In this document: one piece after another, positions 36,295-44,706 of the stretch
Layout of the letters: each line of letters starts with the position of its first letter
Numbering within the stretch: the first letter of the stretch is position 1
DNA from: Croceimicrobium sp963974215
GTDB lineage: Bacteria; Bacteroidota; Bacteroidia; Flavobacteriales; Schleiferiaceae
Assembly: GCA_963974215.1 (NCBI GenBank)
Contig: CAXBBL010000009.1
Span: 62,001-126,000 of the forward strand
Reading direction: 5' to 3'
DNA: 64,000 nucleotides
The notes under the pieces: model-generated
The model's database searches: none
The model's input: the letters and a program-made list of their open reading frames with translations, nothing else
What the model was told of the DNA's origin: nothing
Position numbers and translations under genes: made by a program

Positions 36295-36828
36295 TCATTT
36301 AAAACTTGGAGGAGGAGGGGAATCTATTCCAACAAAAGGCTGGCATATTTTAACTTTACCATCATTTGGATAGTCATCTGCGAAAGCGAAAAGAGTAGAG
36401 CGGAAATTTTGACTGGCTAAATATTTAGAAAGTTTGTCGAGGCTAAGGCTAGGCTTATCCCTTAAAGGTTCATTTTTATGCTGATGCAACATTCGATGGA
36501 AACGTTTTTCCAGCTGCGATTCTTCATGATCCCACCAAGCCCAGGCAATTAGGCTATCGCCTTTTTGCTCTATTTTGTATACATCGTATTTCTTTTTGTC
36601 GAGATAAAATTCGTCGTCGCCATCCCAGTCTAAATTCATAAACTCCTTTGGACTAAAGCTGAATTTTTCTAAATCCTCAAATTTCAAGGTGGCGTTGAAA
36701 TGCTGCTTCACCGTTTTTTTATGCGCAATTTGGCTTTGCTTAAAGCAGATGAAATTAGTGAAATAGGGCGCCATTAGACTGAGGCCTAGTAAGAGAGCTA
36801 AGAAATATTTGGGTTTTAATTGACGCAT
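36295..36828 (-). CDS. Unknown membrane-anchored protein upstream of a TonB receptor
   Basis: 177 residues with one N-terminal hydrophobic segment (about 8-26) and a hydrophilic rest with a Trp/Asp/Glu-rich middle (NLDWDGDDEFYLD, AWAWWDHEESQ) and a PPPPSFK tail. I do not recognise a family. The order small protein then TonB receptor with 37 bases between suggests a common transcript and a helper role, perhaps in the same uptake process. Confidence 0.65.
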   Translation of the reverse strand: MRQLKPKYFLALLLGLSLMAPYFTNFICFKQSQIAHKKTVKQHFNATLKFEDLEKFSFSPKEFMNLDWDGDDEFYLDKKKYDVYKIEQKGDSLIAWAWWDHEESQLEKRFHRMLHQHKNEPLRDKPSLSLDKLSKYLASQNFRSTLFAFADDYPNDGKVKICQPFVGIDSPPPPSFK

Positions 36829-36865
36829 TCTATGGGCCGCAAATATAGTAGGGAAAGGATATAAA

Positions 36866-37121
36866 ACCTGAGTTCGGCGTAAAATTAGGCCTCAGACCTC
36901 TTATAAATAGTGGGTTATAAGCCGAAGCGCTGAAGCTGGCTATTGCAAAGGGCAAAGGCGCAGGAAAACGCTTTTTAGAAGAGGCTTAGCAATGTTTTTA
37001 CAATAAAAATGAAAATCCTGCATCTAGTTCATTTGTTGTAGCCCGCTACAGCTGCACGATCTAGATTGGTCTTTTCCTTTTCTTGTAAATCTGAGACTAT
37101 AATTTTACGCCGTTCTCAGGT
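36866..37121 (+). mobile_element. Complete 256-bp non-coding mobile element with inverted ends (copy B)
   Basis: Starts ACCTGAGTTCGGCGTAAAA and ends with the reverse complement, ACCTGAGAACGGCGTAAAA read inward on the other strand: terminal inverted repeats of 22 bases with two mismatches, and looser similarity further in. It is flanked by a perfect 5-bp duplication, ATAAA at 36861-36865 and 37122-37126. No open frame inside; a hairpin TGTAGC/GCTACA lies at 37037-37050. The features are those of a MITE moved by a DDE transposase encoded elsewhere. Confidence 0.85.
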
Positions 37122-37134
37122 ATAAAGCAAATGA

Positions 37135-37142
37135 TACCTTTG
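37135..37142 (+). promoter_or_regulatory. Putative -7 box of the DMT transporter gene
   Basis: TACCTTTG fits TAnnTTTG, but ends only 4 bases before the ATG, implying a leaderless or very short-leader mRNA. The -33 position falls inside the right end of the mobile element, so the insertion has replaced the natural upstream part. Confidence 0.45.
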
Positions 37143-37146
37143 AAGC

Positions 37147-38073
37147 ATGAAGGAAAACACCATTGGTCCGCTAAAGGCTTGGACCCTTTTTATTCTTTTA
37201 GCCCTTACTTGGGGCAGTTCATTTATTTTAATGAAGAGAGGGTTAGAGAGTTTTAGCTACGGCCAAATTGGCTTCATACGCATTGCAACCGCCTGGCTAT
37301 TTACTCTTTTGGTGGCCTTAAATCGTTTTAAGAAATACGAGCGTAAATACTTGTGGGCTCTGGTGGCCGTTGGTTTTTTCGGAAATGGTATTCCTTATAT
37401 ATTATTTCCTTTGGCAGTTACTAAATTGGATTCATCCTTGGTGGGGATTCTCAATTCTTTGGTACCTCTCTTTACTTTAATGATCGGTTTAATTTGGTTT
37501 AAGATTAAAGTTTCTTGGATTGGCGCTCTGGGTATCTTCGCTGGTTTTGCGGGTGCTTTATGGCTGCTGCTACCCGACTTGCAAGTTGATTTCGATCGTT
37601 TGTCGTACGGGATTTATCCTATAATCGCTACCGTTTGTTATGCGATAAGCATTAATGTAATTAATACCAAATTGCCTGGCTTGGATGCCTTGTCTATAAC
37701 CCTTCTTAGTTTAACTGCGGTAGGGCCATTGGCTTTGGGCTATTTGTTTAGCACCGATTTTATTGATGTGATGCAGTCTGCACCAGCAGCTTGGGAAAGC
37801 TTAGGTTATATTTCGCTCTTAGGAATTGTGGGAAGCAGTTTGGCAATTATCGTGTTTAATATCCTCATTAAAGGAACGACTTCGCTATTTGCGGCTAGTG
37901 TTACTTATGCCATTCCTTTGGTAGCGCTTTTATGGGGTGTTTGGGACGGTGAAGCCATTGGTGCCGAGCACTTGGGCGGTATGCTCTGTATTTTAGCAGG
38001 CGTATATTTAGTCAACTTTAAAGGTAGTCCCGCGGAAAGGATTCGTAAAAGGAGGCTTAAAAAAGAAGCATAA
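37147..38073 (+). CDS. EamA-family (DMT superfamily) transporter
   Basis: 308 residues with ten membrane helices in two EamA repeats; the N-terminal LALTWGSSFILMKRGLESF and the second-half LGIVGSSLAIIVFNILIKG and YAIPLVALLWGV are typical. It probably exports or imports a small metabolite such as an amino acid or nucleobase; substrate cannot be told. Confidence 0.9.
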   Translation: MKENTIGPLKAWTLFILLALTWGSSFILMKRGLESFSYGQIGFIRIATAWLFTLLVALNRFKKYERKYLWALVAVGFFGNGIPYILFPLAVTKLDSSLVGILNSLVPLFTLMIGLIWFKIKVSWIGALGIFAGFAGALWLLLPDLQVDFDRLSYGIYPIIATVCYAISINVINTKLPGLDALSITLLSLTAVGPLALGYLFSTDFIDVMQSAPAAWESLGYISLLGIVGSSLAIIVFNILIKGTTSLFAASVTYAIPLVALLWGVWDGEAIGAEHLGGMLCILAGVYLVNFKGSPAERIRKRRLKKEA

Positions 38074-38076
38074 AAA

Positions 38077-38098
38077 AAGCCACCCCGAGAGGTGGCTT
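38077..38098. terminator. Bidirectional terminator between convergent genes
   Basis: AAGCCACC (38077-38084) and GGTGGCTT (38091-38098) form a perfect 8-bp stem. An A run (38072-38078) gives T on the minus strand and AT-rich bases follow on the plus strand, so it can serve the DMT transporter and the M16 gene. Confidence 0.85.
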
Positions 38099-38119
38099 AA
38101 ATTTTTAGAAAGCGAAGGT

Positions 38120-40186
38120 TTATTTGAAGTCAGACTTCTTTAAACCGGAATTGATTTTCGCTTCAGTGGTAGTCATGCTGATCTGCTGAGGACCTTGACT
38201 AATATTAATTTGATAAGGAATCATTACTCCGTCAACCGAGCGGTAATCGCTGTATTTTTGAGAAACAGTCATTTCCCCTTGCTGACTTTCAATGGAGGCT
38301 TCCTCTAATAACTTTAAGCCTGTTTCTACAGAATAGTATTCGGTAGAAATGTCGCCATTTTTATCTACTTCTAAGGTGTAGGCTTTTTCGCCATCTACCA
38401 TATTGATAGCTACTAGGGTTAATTTATAACCATTGCTTAAGTAGTCTGCTTCGCCAAAAAAAGCACCCTGACTTTTTATTTCTTCTAGCTCTTCACCTTC
38501 CAAAACAGTGGATCCTTGCATGCCAGAAGTTTCCCCTTTCTTACCATCAAAAACTACTTTCTGCACAGTGCCAAAACCAGCAACAGTCATTTCAGTTAAA
38601 AATAGATTAGGACGCTTCTTTAAAGTTTTCGCTTGCGCTTCCATTGGCATACCGCTAATAGAGGCTGACATCATAATACTCATGTCTTTTACAGCATCTA
38701 ATTTTTCTTGACCGCCAATGGCTTTAATATAGCCATTGATTACACTTTCGGCCGTTACGCCAGCGGGCACAGGGAAACTGGGAGGACCCGTTTCTTCGCC
38801 ATCAAAGCCGTAGTAGCTTACCGGGCCAAATTTCTCAAGGCTAGTAGCAATGTCGGCTGCCTTCCCCACGGCAGTAATGGTAAGCGCGTCTACATTGATG
38901 TACTTATTAGCCGCGGCCATAATGTCTTCAGCGGTGACCGCTTCTAAACGTTGGATGTAGGTTTTGTAGTAATCCTCCGGTAAGTTGTAACGCTGAATAT
39001 TAAGAGCAAAGCTGGCAATAGTTTGAGCGCTTTCTAGGTTTCTCCCAAAAGAACCAATAATGTTGTTCTTAGCATCTTGTAACTCTTGCTTACCTACTTT
39101 TTCGGTTTGAAGACGTTTGAATTCTTTGATGAATTCCACTACTGCGCTATCAGTCACTTCATTTCTCACACTCGCGTTAGCACTAAAGTAACCTACTAAC
39201 TCATCGCTATCATAGTAAGAGTTGGCACCATAAGTATAGCCTTTATCTTCTCTGATATTTTGAAATAGACGACCTGTCATACCACCACCAAGAATTTGAT
39301 TCATTAAACGAACAGTTACGATATCAGGGCTTCCCGGTTGTAAGTCAATCGTGTTTCCTAGGGTTAATACTGTTTGTACAGAGCTATTGCGGTTAATGAT
39401 TTTCACCTCGCTAGCGGCTGGTTTAGCTGGCATTTCAAAATCTCTTTTCGCCACTTCTTTACTTTCCCAAGCGCCAAAATACTTTTCGATAAGCTTTTTA
39501 GCTTTCTTGGGTTTGATGTCACCCACCACTACCATATAAGCTTTATTAGGACTCCAGTTTTCTTGGTAGAAATTTTGGCAATCCGCTAGAGTGATATTGT
39601 TAATACTTTCTTCAGTTTCTAATTCACCATAAGGGTGGTTTAAACCATAAATGCTAGAGTTGAACAAGCGGCTTGCTAAAGAATTAGGATCTTCTTTAGC
39701 CGATTCAATACTCGACAAAGATTGTTTAATTAGCTTATCAAACTCCTCTTGGGGAAATGAGGGATTCAAAGCTACATCAGCCATAAGACCTAGAATCTCT
39801 TCGCTGTATTTGCTTAAACCGCTGGCATAAGCATTGGTTGCTCCTGTAAATAAGGTAGCTCCAATAAAGTCAATTTCTTTATCTAATTGCTCCTTCGTGC
39901 GATTAGTTGTTCCGTTGCGCATTAAGCTTCCCGCTAGGCTAATGTAACCTGTTTTGTCGCCTTCTAAAAAGGGATCACGATCAACTACGAGGCTAAAAGA
40001 TACACGGGGAAGTTTATCGTTTTTAACAACGATAACTTTAAGACCGTTGTCAAGAGTATAAGTTTTAAACTCTCCCAGTTCAATTTCTTTGGCGGGAGCT
40101 GGTTTTGGTCTAATGCTGCGGTCTACTTGGGCAAATCCCGATACAGTAATGAGCAGGATTAGTAGGCTTGCTATTATTCTTTTCAT
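38120..40186 (-). CDS. Non-catalytic M16 protease subunit with extra C-terminal domain
   Basis: 688 residues: signal peptide (1-20), M16 fold to about residue 450, then a 230-residue extra domain resembling outer-membrane lipoprotein carrier-like beta structure (INGYIKAIGGQEKLDAVKDMSI). Where active M16 enzymes have H-x2-E-H, this protein reads SLAGS (residues 83-87), so zinc binding is lost. It follows the active M16 gene by 14 bases, and such pairs form a two-subunit periplasmic protease in many bacteria. The C-terminal domain is unusual; its role is unknown. Confidence 0.88.
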   Translation of the reverse strand: MKRIIASLLILLITVSGFAQVDRSIRPKPAPAKEIELGEFKTYTLDNGLKVIVVKNDKLPRVSFSLVVDRDPFLEGDKTGYISLAGSLMRNGTTNRTKEQLDKEIDFIGATLFTGATNAYASGLSKYSEEILGLMADVALNPSFPQEEFDKLIKQSLSSIESAKEDPNSLASRLFNSSIYGLNHPYGELETEESINNITLADCQNFYQENWSPNKAYMVVVGDIKPKKAKKLIEKYFGAWESKEVAKRDFEMPAKPAASEVKIINRNSSVQTVLTLGNTIDLQPGSPDIVTVRLMNQILGGGMTGRLFQNIREDKGYTYGANSYYDSDELVGYFSANASVRNEVTDSAVVEFIKEFKRLQTEKVGKQELQDAKNNIIGSFGRNLESAQTIASFALNIQRYNLPEDYYKTYIQRLEAVTAEDIMAAANKYINVDALTITAVGKAADIATSLEKFGPVSYYGFDGEETGPPSFPVPAGVTAESVINGYIKAIGGQEKLDAVKDMSIMMSASISGMPMEAQAKTLKKRPNLFLTEMTVAGFGTVQKVVFDGKKGETSGMQGSTVLEGEELEEIKSQGAFFGEADYLSNGYKLTLVAINMVDGEKAYTLEVDKNGDISTEYYSVETGLKLLEEASIESQQGEMTVSQKYSDYRSVDGVMIPYQINISQGPQQISMTTTEAKINSGLKKSDFK

Positions 40187-40200
40187 ATTAAATTATGCTT

Positions 40201-41517
40201 TTACTGTGCGTTTTGTGGTAAGTATTTTAAAACAACCCGGTTTTCAGGTTTTAAATATTTCGCGGCTATTTCTTGCATGTATTCGGCAGAAATATCGCGG
40301 TAGTTTTTAATTTCGGTATTAATAAGGTTAGCATCACCAAGGTATACGTGGTTATCGGCTAAGCTTTCGGCAATACCAGCCACGCGACCATTTCGAGAGA
40401 CGAAATCGTTTTCAATCTGGTTTTGGATTTTAGTATAATCCTCTTCGGAAATCCCTTCATTAATTAATTTGTTAACCTCATCGTCTATGGCTTGTACAAA
40501 GTCATTTAAGTCGGTATCAGGATTAGCTAAACCAAAGGCAATAAATAAACCAGAGTTTTCTAAAGAAAAATTGAAGGCTTGTACTACTACACCTAATTGT
40601 TTCTTATCTACAATTGACTTATAAAGCATAGAACTTTGGCCGTCGGCTAAGATGGTAGAAATCATGTCCATGGCATAAGCTTCTTTGGTTCCTCTTTCTG
40701 GGCAACGGTAACCGATGAATACACCTGGTAATTGAATGTTGTCGTAAATCGTGTCTACTACTTCACCACTTAGGGGTGCTGGTTTTTCGGTTGGACGAGG
40801 AATTTCTTTGGTTCCTTTTGGAATGGTAGAGAAATATTTATTGATCCATTCTTTGGCTTGCTTGATATCTATATCTCCTGCAATAGAAAGGGTCGCATTG
40901 TTGGGGACATAGAAGGTAGAGTAGAAGTCTTTAAAGTCAGCTTCCTCAGCAGCATTTAAGTCTTCCATCGTTCCAATGGGAGAGATTTCGTAGTAACTTC
41001 CTTGAAAGGCCGTGCCAAACATTTTCTCTTGGAAAGATCCATAGGGCTGATTGTCAACTCTTAAACGCTTTTCTTCTTTTACTACTTCACGCTGGGTGTT
41101 AACGCCTTCGATATCAACTTTGGCTTGTAACATACGCTCGCTTTCTAGCCATAAACCCAACTCTAATTGATTGGAAGGAAGAATTTCGTAATAGTAAGTA
41201 CGATCGAAAGAAGTGTTGGCATTTAAAGTACCACCGTTGGCGGATACAATTTTCATGTATTCTCCACGCTCTATATTGGGCGAGCCTTCGAACATCAAGT
41301 GCTCAAAAAAGTGGGCAAAACCTGAACGGCCTTCTTTTTCATTTTTACTGCCTACATGGTAAAGAACCGATACCGCAACAATAGGCGTGCTGTGGTCTTC
41401 GTGAAGAATAACGTGTAGACCATTATCCAGGTCATACTCTTCAAATTTTATCTTACTCTGTGCCATAGCGCTTCCCACAATGGAGGCTAAAAAGAGGCTG
41501 AGAATTTTTTTGTGCAT
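40201..41517 (-). CDS. Catalytic M16-family zinc protease, secreted
   Basis: 438 residues with signal peptide (1-20) and the zinc motif HFFEH at 69-73; the third ligand Glu lies in VVKEEKRLRVDN about 75 residues on. The second half has LADGQSSMLYKSIVDKKQLG. Probably periplasmic, paired with the adjacent inactive subunit. Confidence 0.93.
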   Translation of the reverse strand: MHKKILSLFLASIVGSAMAQSKIKFEEYDLDNGLHVILHEDHSTPIVAVSVLYHVGSKNEKEGRSGFAHFFEHLMFEGSPNIERGEYMKIVSANGGTLNANTSFDRTYYYEILPSNQLELGLWLESERMLQAKVDIEGVNTQREVVKEEKRLRVDNQPYGSFQEKMFGTAFQGSYYEISPIGTMEDLNAAEEADFKDFYSTFYVPNNATLSIAGDIDIKQAKEWINKYFSTIPKGTKEIPRPTEKPAPLSGEVVDTIYDNIQLPGVFIGYRCPERGTKEAYAMDMISTILADGQSSMLYKSIVDKKQLGVVVQAFNFSLENSGLFIAFGLANPDTDLNDFVQAIDDEVNKLINEGISEEDYTKIQNQIENDFVSRNGRVAGIAESLADNHVYLGDANLINTEIKNYRDISAEYMQEIAAKYLKPENRVVLKYLPQNAQ

Positions 41518-41739
41518 AAGATTTATCTCGCTTTAAATTAAATCCGCTGCAATTTTAAGATATAAAATTTGAAATAAGTAACTTATAGGAAGGATTCAAC
41601 TTGTTTTGGGCCTTCTTTTATTGTTAATGTTTTGTGAAATTGCTTAGGATTTGCAATAATTTTGGGAGACCAGAGGCGCCGGATGGTAGATTCTGAATAA
41701 ATTTTTAGAGTGTATGCCTTAATTAAAAGGATATTGTTG

Positions 41740-41747
41740 TAAATTTG
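41740..41747 (+). promoter_or_regulatory. Putative -7 box of rplU-rpmA
   Basis: TAAATTTG, a full TAnnTTTG match, followed by CAGCCCT as at the HU promoter. It lies 19 bases before the rplU ATG. A clear -33 is not seen. Confidence 0.65.
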
Positions 41748-41766
41748 CAGCCCTAAAAATAAGTAT

Positions 41767-42075
41767 ATGTTCGCCATAGTAGAGATAGCAGGGCATCAGT
41801 ACAAAGTACAAAAAGATCAACGTATCTACGTTAATCGTCTGCAAGCTGAAGAAGGAGAAACTCTTTCTTTCGATAAAGTAATGCTTACAGACAATAACGG
41901 TAAGGTAGAAGTTGGCGCCCCGGTTATAGCAGGCATCAAAGTAGATGCTAAAGTAGTTCAGCACCTTAGAGCAGACAAGGTGTTAATCTTTAAAAAGAAA
42001 AGACGTAAAGGTCATCAGAAGATGAACGGTCACCGTCAGTACATTTCGCAAATCGAAATTACGGCAATAGGCTAG
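41767..42075 (+). CDS. rplU: Ribosomal protein L21
   Basis: 102 residues, start MFAIVEIAGHQYKVQKDQ, with KKKRRKGHQKMNGHRQ, the RNA-binding Lys/Arg motif near the C-terminus. Large-subunit protein, followed by L27 after 39 bases. Confidence 0.97.
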   Translation: MFAIVEIAGHQYKVQKDQRIYVNRLQAEEGETLSFDKVMLTDNNGKVEVGAPVIAGIKVDAKVVQHLRADKVLIFKKKRRKGHQKMNGHRQYISQIEITAIG

Positions 42076-42114
42076 TTAAGAATCTGGTAATTATAATCTA
42101 AAAAATTTTAAGCC

Positions 42115-42372
42115 ATGGCTCATAAGAAAGGTGTCGGTAGTTCAAAAAACGGACGTGAATCAGAAAGTAAAAGATTAGGTGTTAAAATTTTCGGCGGTCA
42201 AGCAGCTATCGCAGGAAACATTATCGTGCGTCAGCGCGGTACTCGCCACAATCCAGGTACTAACGTAGGAATGGGAAAAGATCATACTCTTTTCGCTCTT
42301 ACCGATGGTACCGTTGTATTTCGCAAGAAAGCAAACAATAAATCATACGTTTCAGTAGATCCTACTGCATAG
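42115..42372 (+). CDS. rpmA: Ribosomal protein L27
   Basis: 85 residues; the N-terminal MAHKKGVGSSKNGRESES, which reaches the peptidyl-transferase centre, and IVRQRGTRHNPG are family hallmarks. No N-terminal extension for cleavage is present. Confidence 0.97.
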   Translation: MAHKKGVGSSKNGRESESKRLGVKIFGGQAAIAGNIIVRQRGTRHNPGTNVGMGKDHTLFALTDGTVVFRKKANNKSYVSVDPTA

Positions 42373-42393
42373 ATTTATTCATTATAAATTTAT

Positions 42394-42426
42394 ACCCCTT
42401 ATCGATTTTTCGGTAAGGGGTTTTTT
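42394..42426 (+). terminator. Terminator of rplU-rpmA
   Basis: ACCCCTTA (42394-42401) pairs with TAAGGGGT (42414-42421), followed by six T. Confidence 0.92.
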
Positions 42427-42427
42427 C

Positions 42428-42790
42428 GCTTAAAAGCTTAGCTCGCGACAGCGGCACGATTCAAATTAGTCATTTCGTTCTACTAACCTGAGTTCGATTA
42501 AAATTACTTTGCACAGAAGCCTTATAAATAGTGAGATTTAGCCTTGCAGGCTTGCCGATTTGGCGGGCCAAATCAAAAGGAGAAAGGGTAAAGATGGCTG
42601 TTTAGAAGGCTTTCTTCAAAAAGATTTCAAAAAAGAGTCTGTCTATTTCGTTATTTATTCGCGAGTTATCTCGATAACTCTTTGAAAAATAGCCTCATAT
42701 CCAAACACTTTTTTGAAACTGTGCTTTGTAATTTTAACCGAACTCAGGTTACTAAAAATCTGTGCCTATAATTTTAGACTGAACTCAGCC
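42428..42790 (+). mobile_element. Old mobile-element copy split by a younger one (copy D)
   Basis: The two outer pieces, 42428-42485 and 42750-42790, join into a stretch matching the right part of copies A and B: GCGGCACGATT, TAGTCATTTCGTTC, then after the insert AAAATCTG, CTATAATTTTAGAC and the end CTGAACTCAG. The left end is absent. The 264 bases between them are the complete copy C. The gap holds nothing else apart from the L27 terminator and the serS leader. Confidence 0.65.
42486..42749 (+). mobile_element. Complete 264-bp non-coding mobile element with inverted ends (copy C)
   Basis: Left end ACCTGAGTTCGATTAAAATT (42486 on) and right end, read on the other strand from 42749, ACCTGAGTTCGGTTAAAATT, continuing AC then TTT/AAA and GCACAG: 31-base inverted repeats with four mismatches. 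A perfect 5-bp duplication TACTA flanks it (42481-42485 and 42750-42754). Interior has no gene but a perfect hairpin GAGTTATC/GATAACTC at 42663-42680. Interior is diverged from copy B apart from TTATAAATAGTG and TTTAGAAG. Confidence 0.87.
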
Positions 42791-42863
42791 TTAAAAATAC
42801 GTTGCGAAGTAGCTATCTGCTTTATTCATTGATTAACTTCGCCCTTCCAAAAATATAAATACT

Positions 42864-44132
42864 ATGCTCCAAATTTCTTACCTCCGTGAAAACGGCGAGG
42901 AGGCCATAGCTGGCCTTAAAAAGAGAGGTATTAATGCAGAACAAAATATTAAAGACATTCTTAATCTTGACCAGCAAAGGCGACAAGCGCAGAATGATCT
43001 CGACCAATGCCTAGCGGAGGCTAATAAAATAAGTAAGACCATTGGAGGATTATTTAAGGAAGGTAAACGCGCGGAGGCCGATGTGCTGAAAGAGCGCTCG
43101 GCTGAATTGAAAGAACAAACCAAGGATCTGCAAACCCAGGAAGAACAATTACGTCATGCGCTCGATGAACTTTTGGTGCAATTGCCTAATGTTCCTTTTC
43201 ATTTGGTCCCTGCGGGTAAATCGGCCGAAGACAACGAAGAAATTGTCCGTGTGGGCGAAATCAAAGATCTGGGTGAAGATGCCAAACCTCACTGGGAGAT
43301 TGCCGAAGAAAAAAAGTTAATTCGTTTTGACCTCGGTGTGAAAATAACCGGTGCGGGTTTCCCTGTTTATCAAGGAAAGGGAGCACGCTTGCAAAGAGCA
43401 CTTATCAATTTCTTCCTCGATGAAAATATGAAGGCGGGTTACCAAGAGTTTCAACCGCCACTTTTCGTAAACGAAGCTTCCGCTTATGGCACGGGACAAC
43501 TTCCCGACAAGGAGGGGCAGATGTACCACATGACTGAAGATAATTTATATGCTATACCTACCGCTGAGGTGCCTATTACTAATATTTTTAGAGATGAGAT
43601 TTTAGAACTGGAAGAATTACCCCTGAAATCAACGGCCTATAGCGCTTGCTTTCGCAGAGAAGCTGGAAGCTACGGAAAGGACGTAAGGGGATTGAACCGC
43701 TTACACCAATTCGATAAGGTAGAAATCGTTTGTTTAAGCTTACCCGAAAAGAGCTTCGAGCTTTTAGAAGAAATGGTAGATCACGTGGCGGGCTTATTGA
43801 AAAAGCTAGATTTACCCTATCGAATCTTGCGCTTATGCGGAGGCGATATGGGTTTTACTTCGGCCATGACTTATGATTTTGAAGTTTGGTCGGCTGCGCA
43901 AAAACGATGGTTGGAGGTGAGTTCCGTATCGAATTTCCAAACCTTCCAGACTAATAGAATGAAAATTCGTTATCGCGGAGAGGATAAGAAAACGCATCTT
44001 GCGCATAGCTTAAATGGTAGCGCCTTAGCCTTACCACGCATAGTGGCGGCCTTACTAGAAAATCATCAAGCAGGCGGTGAGGTTCACATTCCAGAAGCAT
44101 TGCAATCGTATACTGGTTTTAAAACAATCTAA
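42864..44132 (+). CDS. serS: Seryl-tRNA synthetase
   Basis: 422 residues. An N-terminal coiled-coil arm (about 30-105) that grips tRNA-Ser precedes the class II core with FRREAGSYGKDVRGLNRLHQFDKVE (motif 2; seen in two pieces, FRREAGSYGKD and RGLNRLHQFDKVE) and LNGSALALPRIVAALLE (motif 3). Full length. The start follows a long gap filled with mobile elements, so its promoter lies at most about 70 bases upstream. Confidence 0.96.
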   Translation: MLQISYLRENGEEAIAGLKKRGINAEQNIKDILNLDQQRRQAQNDLDQCLAEANKISKTIGGLFKEGKRAEADVLKERSAELKEQTKDLQTQEEQLRHALDELLVQLPNVPFHLVPAGKSAEDNEEIVRVGEIKDLGEDAKPHWEIAEEKKLIRFDLGVKITGAGFPVYQGKGARLQRALINFFLDENMKAGYQEFQPPLFVNEASAYGTGQLPDKEGQMYHMTEDNLYAIPTAEVPITNIFRDEILELEELPLKSTAYSACFRREAGSYGKDVRGLNRLHQFDKVEIVCLSLPEKSFELLEEMVDHVAGLLKKLDLPYRILRLCGGDMGFTSAMTYDFEVWSAAQKRWLEVSSVSNFQTFQTNRMKIRYRGEDKKTHLAHSLNGSALALPRIVAALLENHQAGGEVHIPEALQSYTGFKTI

Positions 44133-44144
44133 ATATTTGAAGGG

Positions 44145-44702
44145 ATGAAATACGCATTTAATATAATCATCTTGGCTTTAAGCCTAATGGCTTGTAATGG
44201 TCCGGCACAAGAGTATAATGATGAAATTGCGGTGGTGGATAGCCTTTTGGTTCAATTAAAAGAATACCAAGCACGTTATGCTTTAATTGACAGCACGGCG
44301 ATATTGTCGCAAGCAGCAGAAATTGAAGCAATGAGTAAAGTATTGCATGGTCCGAAAGCAGATCAGAATGATAAAAAATACTGGACTACAGAACTTGGTC
44401 CTTTTGAATTGGTTTACATTCCGTTCAATAAGTACATGAACGATAAAGCAAAAATTGAGAAGAAATTGAATTTCAGTCAGTCACAGTTACTCTCTTTGCG
44501 TAAAAGTTTGAGCGACGCGGTGATTGACACGGCTACAGCAAGTAAGTATTTACTGGATGAACAAAAAGCCCTTGCTGAGATTGAAATGTTGGCAATGAAG
44601 CGCATAGAGCCTACTATTAGGGCGCAAGAAATCTGGGAAATGACCGAGGAAAAATACCGCGCCATGGCCGATAGTATTTCCGCTCTAAGTATAAACGAAT
44701 AA
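44145..44702 (+). CDS. Putative lipoprotein of unknown function
   Basis: 185 residues with a lipobox (LALSLMAC, Cys17) and a helical, coiled-coil-prone rest rich in Glu, Lys and Ala. No family recognised. It starts 12 bases after serS and ends 4 bases before a TPR protein, so it is in the middle of an operon. Confidence 0.75.
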   Translation: MKYAFNIIILALSLMACNGPAQEYNDEIAVVDSLLVQLKEYQARYALIDSTAILSQAAEIEAMSKVLHGPKADQNDKKYWTTELGPFELVYIPFNKYMNDKAKIEKKLNFSQSQLLSLRKSLSDAVIDTATASKYLLDEQKALAEIEMLAMKRIEPTIRAQEIWEMTEEKYRAMADSISALSINE

Positions 44703-44706
44703 GCTT

